Assembly (NCBI RefSeq): GCF_001640805.2
Contig: NC_066850.1
Location: 12,649,329-12,713,328, forward strand
DNA: 64,000 nt
Reading direction: 5' to 3'
Origin: Lates calcarifer
Lineage: Eukaryota > Chordata > Actinopteri > Centropomidae
A model generated the notes under the pieces. That model was given only the letters and a program-made list of their open reading frames with translations, did not search any database and was not told the DNA's origin. This document shows positions 1 through 11,817 of this stretch, piece after piece (position 1 is the stretch's first letter; each line of letters opens with the position of its first letter). Position numbers and translations under genes: made by a program.

Positions 1-379
1 CAGAGTCAAAAACCACATTCCTCCTCTGTCAGTTCTGAACAAACCCAACAGTAAAACTAATAAAACGAGGTGATTACGTCTCAAAAGTTATTACTTGAAA
101 CATTGTACATTACCAGCTTCTTAAAATTGAATAATTTTGTGTAACCATACTGCAGGAGTGGACTAAACCAGAGTGGTTTGCTCTTAATTTTTTTAAAGCT
201 GTCATGCTGAGGGGCTACAACGTCCCTGATGAGTTAAGTTGGGTAATTCTAAAATGAGTATTATTTTCAAATTATATAGAAAAATGCACAGTAATGGTTT
301 TTGCATTCTGCACTTGATCATTTTTGACACTAGGGTGCAGTGTTATACATACAATCGTCTCTGCCTGTAAGATTGTTGG

Positions 380-386
380 TATAAAA
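380..386 (+). promoter_or_regulatory. rab3ip: TATA box, putative rab3ip promoter
   Basis: A canonical TATAAAA lies here, and the sequence just downstream becomes richer in GC and CpG than the AT-rich flank. A TATA box normally places transcription start about 25-30 bases downstream, near 410, which fits a first exon ending at the good donor after 537. Assignment to rab3ip is by position and strand only. No transcript evidence is available. Confidence 0.4.
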
Positions 387-409
387 ACAGGAGGTAGTTT
401 CCTACTGGC

Positions 410-537
410 CCGTAAACGCACCACCCGTCAGTTGGAGTATCCTGCTCCGGTCTGCGTCAACAGCAGCTTCGGTGTCCGTTTGTTTGTTTGTTTGGTTCGG
501 CTGCCGGTTCAGCTGCTGTCCCCACACACGGGCCTGG
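410..537 (+). other. rab3ip: Putative noncoding first exon of rab3ip (5' UTR)
   Basis: The stretch ends in CTG|GTGAGT, a strong splice donor, at 537/538, about 130 bases downstream of the expected TATA-driven start. No open frame in it connects with the rab3ip coding start, so it would be untranslated. The left boundary is estimated from the TATA box. Confidence 0.35.
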
Positions 538-1672
538 TGAGTCCACATCTACCGCCTTATTAACGTTACTGTTGTTGTTATTTTTCTCCGGTAAGTTAAT
601 GGAAGTTCCCAGGGGCGCGCTAGTTAGCTTAGCTGCATGCAAATGCATCATTAAGGCGAATGCGCCCATTATCGGACACGAACCGTCTGTCGCACAGTTT
701 CTCCCTTCCTTCGACCCCCAGCAGCCACACACCCAGCCTGTCAATGATGGAGTAACTGGATGATATTAAAGCCTCATTTATCCAGGTTACACCCTCAGAT
801 TCTTGGTCATATGAATGAAATTTGCTAGCTACGGCCGGGTTTTGTGTGGTGGCCGATAATGGAAGCAGGGATTCCGTGCTCATCAGTAATCCTCTAGCAT
901 GCGAGTAACGGGTATGTATTAGCTACTAGTTTTTGATAGAAAATTACATATTCGTTGTTACTGTAATGGTTCAGTCAGTTGGTTTATTTCTGTGTCTCTC
1001 AACTGGCTGTCACGGCTAACAGAAACGCTCAGGTCTCATATGAATGAAGCTGATGTTATTTGGCTAATGTTAGCTCAGCTGTGTAATTTTAAATGGAGGT
1101 TAGCTCGATGTGGCAACGACACCTTAGCCGACATACAGTGATGAGACGCCACTTTCATGCATCTTTCATGTGAGCAGTGTCACATATCACCCGTTAGCTT
1201 TCCAGCATCAGCCCCCCCACGATGCGTATTAGTTGTTAGCACTGTAGCATCACATATGCTAGCCGCGGTTAATCCAGCCCAAGCAGTCATCTGAAACAGG
1301 TGCACCACTCAGTTACTGCTCTCAAATACAAATCTGCGCTACTTGAGTATTTTTATTTTGTATTATTCTATACTTCTACTCGGCTACATTTCAGAGGCAC
1401 AGCTGGATGACGACCTGGGCAAACCTAGATCCCCAGGGGCCCCCAACACCCCACTCCCCCCATTATCATTTGATTAACTTGCAAATTTGCACCTCTGAAG
1501 TACAATATCAGTTCTGACCAGTCCTCCATCTTGTTGTCTTGTCCTGTAAAAATCTACTCTTAACACCCTCGTTCTTTACATTTATTGTGAAGTTGTGTTT
1601 TGTCAGATTTCTATGTTTCAAATATAAGCACAGAAAACACAGGATAAGTTCATATTAAGAAGGAATTACTGT

Positions 1673-1960
1673 AGGGTTGCAGTCAACAATTATTTTCATT
1701 ATCAACACATCTGTCAGGTCTTTTCTATAGGGCTGCAACCAACAGATTTTTCCATTATCAAGTAATCTACTCATTATTTAATCAATCAATCAGTTAGTTT
1801 ATATAATGTCAGTAAAATATGTAACCCAGCTTCTCTGAGTCCACTTAGTTTAGTTCCACATTTAGTTATGTCGAACTAAAAGTCCAAAACCCAAAGATAT
1901 TAATTTTACTCTCATTATAAATCAGAGAAAGGCAGAAAATCTGACAGTTGAATAATCCTT
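1673..1960 (+). repeat. Interspersed fish repeat, degenerate copies
   Basis: Starts with GGGTTGCAGTCAACAATTAT and has a second restart near 1729 (GGGCTGCAACCAACAG). The motif GGGCNGCAACNANNNATTAT followed by AT-rich text recurs at 2664, at 3431 and, reversed, near 37880-38275. The shared head and tail show a dispersed repeat family. I do not assign a named family. Confidence 0.5.
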
Positions 1961-2663
1961 TAATTGTTGCAAGCTCAAATTTTCCCCAATACTTGACTTG
2001 AAGTTGAGTGTGTAAGATGTTATATATGAATGTATATAAATATCAATAAGTTCTTGCACTTGGTGAATAATTCTAGATATTGATGTATTTCACACTTTGG
2101 CCCTTTATGAAAGTGAAACTGGTACTAATTGTCATAATGAATTGTGTTAAAAAGTTCCTAAGAAATCCTAATTTTCAATACAGTTCCCTGTTAATGCTTC
2201 TGTACTTTTAATTAGTGTTGTAAATGCATGACTTTTACTTGTAGCAAAGTATTTTCACAATGTGGTTTTAGTATTTACTTACGTAAAGTTTCTGAATACT
2301 TCCTCCACCACTGTCCATAACATCTGAGTCATGTGAACACAGTAATTTACCTCAGGTTTGACCTCAGCCTGTCAGCACACTGATAACCGTGTAAACAGGC
2401 TGTAAGTCCAGCAGCAGTTAGTGTTTTAACTGAGAATCATGTGAATGAACAGAGAGACTGTTGTCAATGTAAACTCAGTTAGTATCTGTTGCACATGCTG
2501 CACTTCTTGTGCAAAGTCCAGTGTCCGGTTTCACCAAAATGTTATACTCTTACTAACACCACCATCTTTAAAAAAGAGTTTATTAATCAAAATAAATTTT
2601 ATCGCAAAACATTGTTAATGTAAATTACAGTCAAGACTTATAAAGGGAAAAACTCTTTCTTTT

Positions 2664-2890
2664 AGGGCCGCAACTAATGATTATTTTCATTATTAATTAA
2701 ACTGTAGATCAGTTTCTCCAGCAATTGGTTTGTCTAAAAATGTCTAACAGTCCAGAATCCAAAGATTTTCAGTGTGCAGCGAAAATTGTCAAAGATCAAA
2801 CATGAAATACTCACATTTAAGAAGCTGATATTTTTAATCTCAATAAATGACTGAAATGTTTCATAAAGTAACAAAATAGTAGCCGACTAA
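2664..2890 (+). repeat. Interspersed fish repeat, second copy
   Basis: Begins AGGGCCGCAACTAATGATTA and continues through AT-rich text resembling the 1673 copy, including a segment about catching 'aagaagctgatatttt', equivalent to the 'agaagctggt' tail seen at 51090. The copy is degenerate and noncoding. Confidence 0.5.
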
Positions 2891-3430
2891 TAGTATGTAC
2901 AGGTACAGGTAATGTACAGGTCAGGATGCGTGTAACTTGCAGTGTGTGGCTAGTAAATGGAAGGTTATTCTGTTTGGTGTCCATTCAACTCTCTGGGTCA
3001 GTCGTTGTCCGTGTTTTCAGATGACGTAAGGCTGAGTGTGACGACTGTAAACACCTTGGGATGAGTCTTTAACAGGGGGCCGGAGTAACTGGATCCATAC
3101 CCGGCATCCCACAGCGTATCAGGTTACCACAAGGCTCTCCAGGACTGGTCTCCATGGAGACAGGCAGAGGGGATAGAGCAGGAGTTGGTTAGTTCAAGGC
3201 AGGTGGGGTTTCACCTGAGTTTGAGTGACGGGTGCAGTGCCTGTGTGCCACATGGTGATGGACACTGAGAAGATAGACAAACATACCTGTGCAAACTTTT
3301 GCATACAGTTGTACAACAGACCCACCTCTCTGGCCCACAGACGTCCGATTGTTCTTGAATGCACCAACAGTTCCCAGTCTCAGCTTCATTTTCCACAAGA
3401 GTCAACCTTCAACTGAAACAGTGACAGGAC

Positions 3431-4085
3431 CAGAGCTGCAACGATTAGTCAATTTATCAATTAGTTGGTGGACAGAAATTAAATTGGCATCTATTTATTA
3501 TAATCAAATGATTCTTTCAGTCATCAAGCAAAGATGGTAAATATTTGCTGGTTCCAGCTTCTCAGATGTGAAGATTTGATGCATTTATCTTTATTGTAGA
3601 GGAAAGTGAACAGAGTATCTTGCTTTTAAACTAATGAGTAAACTAATGAGTTAATTCAAATTAATTATTTAGTTTATAAAATGTGAGAAAATAGTGAATG
3701 AATGTCCACCCCAGTTGTCTCAGAGCTAAAGGTGATGTTTGTGGTGGTGTTTTCAGATTATTATTATTATTTTTTTAATCCAACCAACGGTCCAAAACTC
3801 AATCCAAAAGATATTCAGTTATAGACATAAAACAGAGAAAACCTGAAAAAAGATGTTATTTGCCGTTTCTGAATAAAAATGTAACTTAAAATAGTTGCAT
3901 ATTATTTTTCTATCAATCTACTATATTATCTACTATATTACCAGGGCAGTGGGAAATTTTTAGCACAGTTTTTCAGTATTTTCTGCCATTTTTTACACAA
4001 AAAATCAAACAAATAAATCAGTAAATTGAAAAAATAATTGTTGGATAAATCAATAATAAAAACAATCATTAGTTGTAGCTCTAAA
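3431..4085 (+). repeat. Interspersed fish repeat, third copy and partial fourth
   Basis: The head AGAGCTGCAACGATTAGTCA starts here. It is followed by a tail including GCTGGTTCCAGCTTCTCAGA, a piece also recognisable near 54750. From about 3780 a further AT-rich block in the opposite orientation ends with TTAGTTGTAGCTCTAAACAA near 4070-4088, the reverse complement of the head motif. The two blocks together look like one inverted arrangement. Confidence 0.45.
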
Positions 4086-5289
4086 CAAGACTAAATGTTG
4101 ATGTTGATGTAATTTTGATGGATTAAACATCTCATGTCTTGCTAGCTTGATGTGTAATTGCGATTACAGTGAGGAGGGATGAAAATCCATAATCACAGAC
4201 ACAGAGGAAGATACTGACGATACCGATGTAAAAACACACATAGACCTTGTTCTTCAGCTGGACCTGTAAATAAACCGAAAGAGTGACGTAAGGTTTTTCT
4301 GAGTCACACCAGCTTTCTTCACGAACAAGTCGCTGAATTCAGCTTTTGTATATTTACTCAGTGGGGGACACACCCACATAATACACACACATATACACAC
4401 CTTGAAACACACCAGGCTGAGCAGGTGGGACCGGTGTGCTGTTAAACTACCTTGCTGAGCTGAGGTAGGCAAAACAAAAGGTAGGTTAACACGAACAGGG
4501 AGTAGCCAAAATTCACACACAGATTACTTTAAGACAATGATGATGACAGAGGAATGAATTTGTGGTATGAAAATAGACTTGATGCTTTATTGTGTCTCAG
4601 TCAAAACAAAAAGTTGTCAGTCACTCCCAACTCAGATGTGAACCTCTGTCTGTCTTGCTGGACTTTGACCCAGGAAGAGTCTGGCTTCATAAAGCGCATC
4701 ATAAACCTGCTGTAGGTGGTTAAAGGAGGAGGAAAGTTTCATGCTATGATTATTGTGGCCAGAATCATCTATGAAACCTAACAAACTGACCCGTGGCCTG
4801 CATATTGTTGCTTTATAGGACTCTGCAAATGAACTAATGCACTGAAAACACTGTAAACGGAAGCAGGGTTGCGTGATGAAGGAGAGGACATGACTTTAAA
4901 TGTAGCTGCAAGTCTGTGTCTCCTTGGTTGATTTGGTTAAAATGACTCGGTGTGTTGGAAAAGGAGAATCCAGGCCCACTTCCAAGCAGACTCTGAAGTT
5001 TGTGGTCTGAAAGCAAATGGACCAACCACTACATTTAATTAGTTTGTTTATTAGTTTTATTTATGTATATGGGACAGAGCACATTAATCAACATTGATGG
5101 TAACAGCATTGGTGTAAATGTGCCAGGCTTAGCTCAGCAGCTAGTTTGCACTCACACACACACACAGTAGTTGCACCAAACTTAATTATAATATTGGCAT
5201 TCATATTAAAACAATCTGTAATGATCTCCATCCCCTCTAGAAAATAAATAGAAACTTATCCTTGTTCTGTCTCTCTCTCTCTCTTTCAG

Positions 5290-5444
5290 GTTAAGGACGG
5301 TCCTTACCTGTCACTCTGTTTGCTGAGTCACTCGTTCACCTGTCGACCGTCCTGGTTTTCACTTCCTGTTTGTCTGATGAAAGTCTGACTGACTGCAAAG
5401 TCTCCATCGATCCTCCCAGCCTCTCCATCCACTGCTGCACTATG
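5290..5444 (+). other. rab3ip: Putative noncoding second exon of rab3ip (5' UTR)
   Basis: Bounded by a strong acceptor (TCTCTCTCTTTCAG at its left) and the donor ATG|GTAAAA at 5445. No frame through it leads into the rab3ip start codon at 5990, because a stop at 5969-5971 lies in frame upstream of that ATG. It is probably 5' UTR. Splice-site quality supports it, but there is no transcript evidence. Confidence 0.4.
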
Positions 5445-5900
5445 GTAAAAAAAAACACACACACACACACACACAGAAAAACACTTTGAAGTGCTGGACG
5501 CCTGTAGTTTTGGAGGAGGGTGTAAATCCACCCACTGAGCGTTGACTGACGGCTACTGCTATGAAGAAGTACATGAATGTGAACGTAGTTAAAATGTAGT
5601 TTGGCTGAATTAATTAGGAGACTTGTGTGTTTCTGTGCTGAAGACCACTGATGACAATCTTTTTAAATGCAGACACGCATTGAGAAACATACTTGAGGTT
5701 TCAAGTGGCTCACAGTGCTGATTTGTTGTTGTTTACCACCACAACAAATGAAGATTTGAAGCTTTTCGTTCTGGTCCCCCACTGTTAGTCAATGATTCTC
5801 TGTCTGAAGCTGCAGGACTGTGAGAGGCTTCCAGCCTCATGTGACTCACTGTTTTGAACATTTTTGAATTATAATAAACAGATTGCAGCTTCACTAACAG

Positions 5901-5956
<56 letters not shown>
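5901..5956 (+). repeat. (TG)n microsatellite
   Basis: An almost pure TG dinucleotide run just upstream of the acceptor (TCTGCAG) of the first rab3ip coding exon. Length polymorphism here would change the distance to the branch point region. Confidence 0.9.
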
Positions 5957-5957
<1 letters not shown>

Positions 5958-5989
5958 TGCAGAGTGTATGATGTCTGAGAGCAGCTGCT

Positions 5990-8355
5990 ATGGCCTGCAG
6001 CAGCGGTCAGAGCAATGCCGAAACTCTGGAGGGGTTCCACGAGGTGAACTTGGCCTCGCCCACCACACCTGACCTTCAGGTAGGTCAGAGGTCAACCCAT
6101 TACCTCATCAGGACAGTCAGGCTTGTCAGCAGAGCTCTCTGAGGACCTTGAGTTTGTTTTCCCATGCGTCACCCTGATAACTTTCAGTATCTCTCCTGCA
6201 GAACCAAGCAGAGCAGCGCCCCCCTGCCCGTCACAGCACACCGCCCACCTCTCTGTACCGCACCCACTCTCTGGGAGCCCCGCCTCCTGGCCTTCCCACC
6301 TCTCTGAGGGCTGACCAGCTCCCCACGCAGCCAGTTTACTCCACGCCACGGCACAGCCACAATGGAAGGTAAAGAAAACGCTGTAAATGAATCTAAATCT
6401 TAATCATTCCAACTTTAGACCGGAACCTTCCCAGCCCAGAGATTTCATCCAGCTCCATCATTCAGTGCAAACTCCAGTTTATCCAAAACTTGAGCCTGAT
6501 CTGTTTCACGAGTGAAGACTCCCTGTGTAGATCAATCTGCTAGATGGTCAACACTTGCAGAGATTTCCATTCCTTGTGATTTAAAGTTAAATTTTAGTCG
6601 ATTGTTTTCCACCTCATACTCAGTATTTCTAACAAACTCTACTGTAAATGATGCACAGTGTGCCGGGCCTGGAGGCTGAGTCCGCTGATGGCAACTTCCT
6701 GTCTGGAGAGGATGGGGAGGAGTGCAGCGCTTTGAGCGACAGCCTGTCACGGCTGCGCAGCCCGTCTGTGATGGAGGTCCGAGAGAAAGGATACGAGAGG
6801 CTGAAGGAAGAACTGGCTAAGGCCCAGAGGGTAGGACGAACACACATAAACACACCCTCACACACACATCTTAACTTAAAGGAATTCAAATTTAAAATTA
6901 AATTTTGAGTGTTGGCAGTCGGACAGCGAGTGTGTGTGTGTGTGTGTGTGTGTAAGGCTTCATTACATCTCTCCACAGCGTTCATCACTAAGATTGACAT
7001 TATGTAATTTTCCATATTTTATTTAAATGTATTTTGTTTTATATTTTTTGTATGTTTATTATGATTTTAAGCCCCTTTCAGACTTGCACCATTCTAGGCT
7101 CGATAAATAAACCGTGGGTTACTTTAAGTTAAAAGTCACATTGTCGGGCACATAAAGGCTACAGTGGTAAAACTGTAATAAATAAATGATCTCAATCATC
7201 ATGTCTTATGCGCATGCCTATTTTAAGGCATTGAGGAGATTGATTTAACCTACAGATCAAGGCAGTGGTATTCCAGCAGCTCCTGAGCTCTGCTTGGTAA
7301 AATTACTGTTTTTGTCAATAAAGTCTGGTAGTGATATATAGTGATGTTTCTGTTTAAATAAAAAGGATCTTACTTTTTAATAAAAAGGTCTGTATCTGTT
7401 GGACTCTTATCCATAATGTCAGACACAGAAATGTCTGAAAACGGCTTAAATCAGAAATAAAACATTTCACTAAATTTTATTTCTTCATCTCTTTCTTTGT
7501 TGTTGCCATGCTATGATTTTACGTTTATTTGTTCATTTGGCGGTTGTTTTTCTGTTGTGTTGTTTTCTGTCTTTTTTGTGTGTGTGTGTGTGGAAGGAGC
7601 TGCTGTTGAAGGATGAGGAGTGTGAGAGGTTGTCTAAAGTCAGGGACCAGCTCGGCCAGGAGCTGGAGGAGCTCACCGCCAGTCTCTTCCAGGTCGGTCC
7701 GCCCGCCTCTCCTCTGTCGTCGTGTCAGTCTCCTATGCTTCCTGTTTCCTGTTTCCCTTCCTCCTGAGGCAGCGGCCAGACAGACACTGGACAAAATAAG
7801 AAAATGATTGACATGGGATTTGTTGCTCACCATCTTTTTGGCTGCAGAAATGTGAGACAGAGACATGACAGCTACTTATTGTTTCATTGTGAAATCCAAA
7901 TCTCAAGAAACAACTAAAAAGAATGCTCCTCCAGTTTATTATTGCACAGGTAGATCATTTAAAAAAAGATATATTAGAAAATATTAGATATATTGTCATT
8001 ATTTAATTCCACACATTATTCTTAATTGTCAAAACCTGGCCACCTACATTACCCACAGTGCAACCCAACCATCGACAGCTGGGTCAGAGGTACAGATGTG
8101 CTATGCTAGTAGCAGTTAATGCATCTCAATGTATCTTGGAGACTGTAGCTTCCTGGGGTGGGGGGTCGAGTACAGAGGCTCAGATTTGAGTTGCTTGATA
8201 AAGTTCTTGTTGTGCTGTTCAGTGTTCGGGTTCAGGAAGCAGACTGAATCTGTCCGGCCGGCCTTCAGATCGTGTTTATTCCTTCTCTCTTCACATTCCT
8301 CCTCCTGGTTCTCGTGTCACTTCTCTACCTTTTCCTCAAAGAAGGTGCTGGGACT

Positions 8356-8394
<39 letters not shown>

Positions 8395-9819
8395 TCTGTA
8401 GCATAAACAGTATTTATTTAGTAGACAAACAGTTGCACTTAGAGTCTTATCAGGCTGAGCTTTGCTTTATGTTACTGCTTTTATAATATTGATTATAGAG
8501 TGAACAGTTCATTTTAATATGCATTGAGCTTGTTTAGGTTGGAAACTAAATCCCAACAAATATATTTTCAGTGTTGAAAGTTTCCAAAATATCAAATGCC
8601 TGTGTGTGTGTGTGTGTGTGTGTGTTTCCAGGAAGCCCACAAAATGGTCAGAGAAGCCAATGTCAAACAGGCAAATGCTGAAAAACAACTGAAAGAAGCT
8701 CTGGGCAAGGTAACAATGCTGAACACTCACACACTGCTGATGTTCCTCTCCAGTCTGAGCTCATGTTAAGTTAATGTGTGAAAATCTGTTTAATAAAAGT
8801 CCCCTGAACCACCTCCTCCTCTACAGATTGACGTGCTCCAGGCAGAGGTCCAGGCCCTGAAGACACTGGTGCTGTCCTCCCCCACTTCCCCTGTGGGTGA
8901 ACTCCCCTCTGCAAAGACTCCTTTCAGGAAGGGACACAGCAGGAACAAGAGCACCTCCTCTGCCATCCTGGGGACGCAGCCCGACCCGTCGGCCACGCAG
9001 CCAATCGTACGGGAGTGTAGAGAGGTAGGAGCATTCACTCGGATGACCACAGCTTCATTTTACTTAAACCTTTTTGGCTTTTCAACTGTGTATGGTAAAT
9101 AACTCTACTCCTCGTTTTTATGGATATATTTTGTAAGAGTATGAGACAGGTGTTAAGAATTCTCTTCAATATTAAAAATATCTTTAAATGTTTTAAATTG
9201 AACTTGATCAGCTTTGTAGAAACCCTATGTATGATGGTAACTGTTGTTGCAGGTGGACAGTCAGCTGTTCAGCGAGTTCAAGGCGTGGAAGGAGGAGCCG
9301 ACGCTCGACCGGGGCTGTTGCTTCCTGGAGAGAGTTTACCGTGAGGACATCTACCCCTGCCTCACCTTCAGCAAGAGCGAGGTACAGAGAGACGTAGGCA
9401 AAGACTTCACATATAGAGTTCACTAACACTGCTGTGGAGGAAGCAATAAAACTGTAAAACTGCTCTGTCCTGTTAAACACAAGGATCTTACTTTTTAATA
9501 AAGAGGTCTGTCTCTGTAGGAATCCTATCCATAATGTTGTCAGACACTTACAATAACAACCTGAGCCTGTCAGTGGTCACTTTAACAATTGTGAACTTGT
9601 CCTTTAATGTCTTCTGTGCTCTTCTGTCCTCCGCTGCCTGACCTTACCTCCTCCTCTTCCTGTTCCTCATCCCTCAGCTTGGTTCGGCCATTTTAGAAGC
9701 TGTGGAGCAGAACACGCTCAGTGTGGAGCCAGTCGGTTTCCAGCCGCTGCCTGTGGTCAAAGCCTCGGCGGTGGAGTGTGGAGGACCAAAGTAAGAACCC
9801 CACCACCACCACCACACAC

Positions 9820-9884
<65 letters not shown>

Positions 9885-11817
9885 ATAAACTCTTGCTCCT
9901 CTTCATCGTGCTTTCACTCCTTCATCATCCTCTCTCCATCTTCCCTCAATTTCCTCCTCTAGTGGGCGAAGGGCTGAGCTCGTCACGTAAGTCTAACTCT
10001 CTTTCCCTCTCTCTTTCCCTCTCTGTCTCTCTCTCTTTCTTTCCCTCTCATTTTTTAAACCCTCTCAACCCCGCCTGGCTCTTCCTAACACCACTTCCAC
10101 CCCCGGTAACTCATAATGTTCCCTCCTTCAATCCTTCTGCCCAGGTTTATCAAAGATCCTGATGAGATGAACCTTGATAAATGAGTAGCTGTCGTCCCCC
10201 TCTCCTTCCTTCCTTTGCTCCCACCTTGCTTCCTCCAGTCTTAATATTAGACCTTTATAGTTTCTTTTGGTCCATAGTTTTTGGACAAATTCAGCTGAGA
10301 CAAAACCGAAACCTGTAAACGTCTGCTTCTTCTCTGTGTGTTTTTCTCTGATAGAAAATGTGCCCTCAGCGGTCAGACCAAAACCTGTAAGCACAGAATC
10401 AAGTTTGGAGATTCGTCCAACTATTACTACGTGTCTCCCTACTGTAGATACAGAGTGAGTACCAACACACACACACAGACTGTAAATAATGTAAACGAAC
10501 ATCCACTTTTGACCCTGTGTGACATCTGCAGGACAAAAGCAGCATTCCAACAGTTGCTCCCATTTTCTCTCAGGCCCTCGTTTTGCAAAGATATTTTATG
10601 TCTCATCTTTTGCTGTGGCATCTTATCATAGACTCATAGAGAAAAGACACTTCAGAGTTCCCCTGAGAATCGTCATATTTTTAATGTAATTAAATGAATC
10701 CAGTGATAGTTGTCATGGGCACACTGCAAACAGGAACTGCTAATAGATACTTCAGCTACTTTTGTTGGTGATCAGTTTGGCTACTTTTTAATGCAAACAA
10801 AAACAGGTTCAATGGGGCTGAATGGGGCTTTAGTTTGTAGAATCGGATATTCATTGTCTTCAGGGTTACAGAGCTCGGTTTTTCTGTTTAATGTTTGATC
10901 CTTATTGAATCTGGGATTCTCCAGAATGTGTCGTACATGTAGTTTGGATCAGTCTGTTTCCCCTTTTGAACACTTGTCATTCATGAGCTCTTTGTGAAAC
11001 AGATCAGTCAACAACTTATGTCGCTTCAGTTCATACTAACACTAGATTCAAACTGCTGATTGGTTTGTGTTGTTTCCACAGAAGTTGCAACAGTGTTTGT
11101 GTCTTTCCATTTCTCAGATCACAGCAGTGTGTAATTTCTTCACCTATATTCGCTACATCCACCAAGGGCTGGTCAAACAGCAGGACGGTGAGACACACAC
11201 ACAATCTTGTACACCTGTCTTTGTAACATAACGCATTCCCTAGCTCTTCACCCTAACCTAACCCTAAAACCAAATCTTAACCCTCAAACACATCCAATAC
11301 AACATTAACATCCTGGAGACGTACCCCAACCATAACCTGAGCCTTAACCTCTGACCCGAAAATCAGCTTTTTCTCCAATCAGGAATTTAGTCCCCAGTTA
11401 ACTGGTCTTTAATCTGAAATTCATTCCCAAAAGTGAACCAGATGACTGAGAGTAGACACACACTGCTCACCTCACCATGTGTCATTTTGGCGTCCATGTT
11501 AACAGGTTAAATGTGAAATCTTAAACTGTAAAGTAACTAGTAGCCATAGCTATTAAGTACATTTCCCTCTGACATGTAGTGGAGTAGAAGTGTAAAGTAG
11601 CAGAAAACAAAAATACTCAGTTAAGTACTCCAAAATTTGACCTCAGTTGAGTAAATGTACTCAGTTACTGTCCACCACCTGTGATTAAACTACCTGTTGT
11701 GACCTCGTGGTGTTTGTCTCCTCTGTGTTTTCAGCAGAGCAGATGTTCTGGGAGGTGATGCAGCTCCGCAGGGAAATGTCCTTCGCCAAGCTTGGCTACT
11801 ACAAAGATCAGCTGTGA
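5990..11817 (+). CDS. rab3ip: Rab3A-interacting protein / Rabin8, Rab8 guanine nucleotide exchange factor
   Basis: Coding exons: 5990-6079, 6202-6368, 6659-6830, 7597-7692, 8632-8709, 8827-9024, 9253-9381, 9678-9790, 10355-10454, 11118-11187, 11735-11817. They sum to 1296 bases (431 residues), all phases agree, and human Rabin8 is about 460-476. Visible hallmarks: the N-terminal [11 protein letters not shown] block; the Sec2-type coiled coil (about residues 110-215; [19 protein letters not shown], then [20 protein letters not shown] and [10 protein letters not shown]), the known exchange module; the PIV block; a cysteine-rich segment around 345-395 ([16 protein letters not shown]); and the C-terminus [20 protein letters not shown]. 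The [11 protein letters not shown] ending matches my recollection of RAB3IP rather than RAB3IL1. The family activates Rab8 on vesicles that build primary cilia. The start at 5990 has G at -3 and +4. An overlapping upstream ATG sits at 5968. Exon 3 has a poor polypyrimidine tract, but frame and homology require it. Confidence 0.93.
7261..7440 (+). repeat. Interspersed repeat, family with 'GTATTCCAGCAGCTCCTG'
   Basis: Contains GTATTCCAGCAGCTCCTGAG, a GTCTGGTAGTGATATA segment and a CTTTTTAATAAAAAGGTCTG segment. Parts of the same order of motifs recur at 9480-9560, reversed at 20395-20530 and 21465-21570, and again at 59630-59700 and 63410-63490. It lies in the rab3ip intron before the DEECERL exon. 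Confidence 0.55.
9812..9882 (+). repeat. (CA)n microsatellite in rab3ip intron
   Basis: A short ACC run followed by a long CA run begins about 20 bases after the donor of the exon ending at 9790. CA runs close to a donor can bind hnRNP L and influence inclusion of neighbouring exons. That effect is inference here. Confidence 0.9.
9963..9986 (+). other. rab3ip: Candidate 24-nt in-frame microexon of rab3ip
   Basis: A pyrimidine-rich tract ending CCTCCTCTAG precedes it and CAC|GTAAGT follows, so both splice sites are strong. At 24 bases it preserves the frame between the exons ending at 9790 and starting at 10355 (phase 2 on both sides). It would turn GGPKK into [13 protein letters not shown]. 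The following 100 bases are dense CT runs suited to PTB-type regulation. I know of no equivalent in the human protein, so it may be optional or cryptic. Confidence 0.35.
10145..10184 (+). other. rab3ip: Candidate alternative terminal coding segment of rab3ip
   Basis: A good acceptor (CAATCCTTCTGCCCAG) leads into a frame that continues from the exon ending at 9790 as [12 protein letters not shown] and then a TGA at 10182-10184. If used, the protein would lose its cysteine-rich segment and conserved C-terminus. I see no clear AATAAA soon after it, so either a distal poly(A) site is used or the exon is not real. Confidence 0.25.
11555..11690 (-). repeat. Interspersed fish repeat ('stretch of ACTCAGTTACTG / TACTTTAAGTAC' family)
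   Basis: Contains GTAGTGGAGTAGAAGTGTAA and, near the end, AGTAAATGTACTCAGTTACT followed by GTCCACCACC. The same text, often reversed, recurs at 39700-39790, 48403-48545, 49338-49440 and 59940-60060. Very common in fish introns; noncoding. Confidence 0.6.

Larger units (their letters stand above)
538..5289 (+). other. rab3ip: rab3ip first intron, mostly repeats
   Basis: I see no convincing gene here. The stretch is AT-rich and holds several degenerate copies of an interspersed repeat (1673-1960, 2664-2890, 3431-4085) plus a fragment of another family near 1335-1400. It ends in a TC-rich polypyrimidine tract and an AG at 5288-5289. Short open frames inside it lack splice context or similarity and look fortuitous. 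Confidence 0.4.

Noticed and set aside
9776..10162. 128-residue frame on + rich in Thr-His and Ser-Leu
   Set aside because: Reads through the CA and CT repeats of a rab3ip intron. Only the short splice-bounded pieces at 9963 and 10145 merit attention.
11245..11290. Telomere-like CCCTAACCTAACCCTAA
   Set aside because: Only about three imperfect units, and the continuation (AAATCTTAACCCTCAAACA) recurs at 50268-50282 as part of a common fish intronic repeat, so it is not an interstitial telomere.
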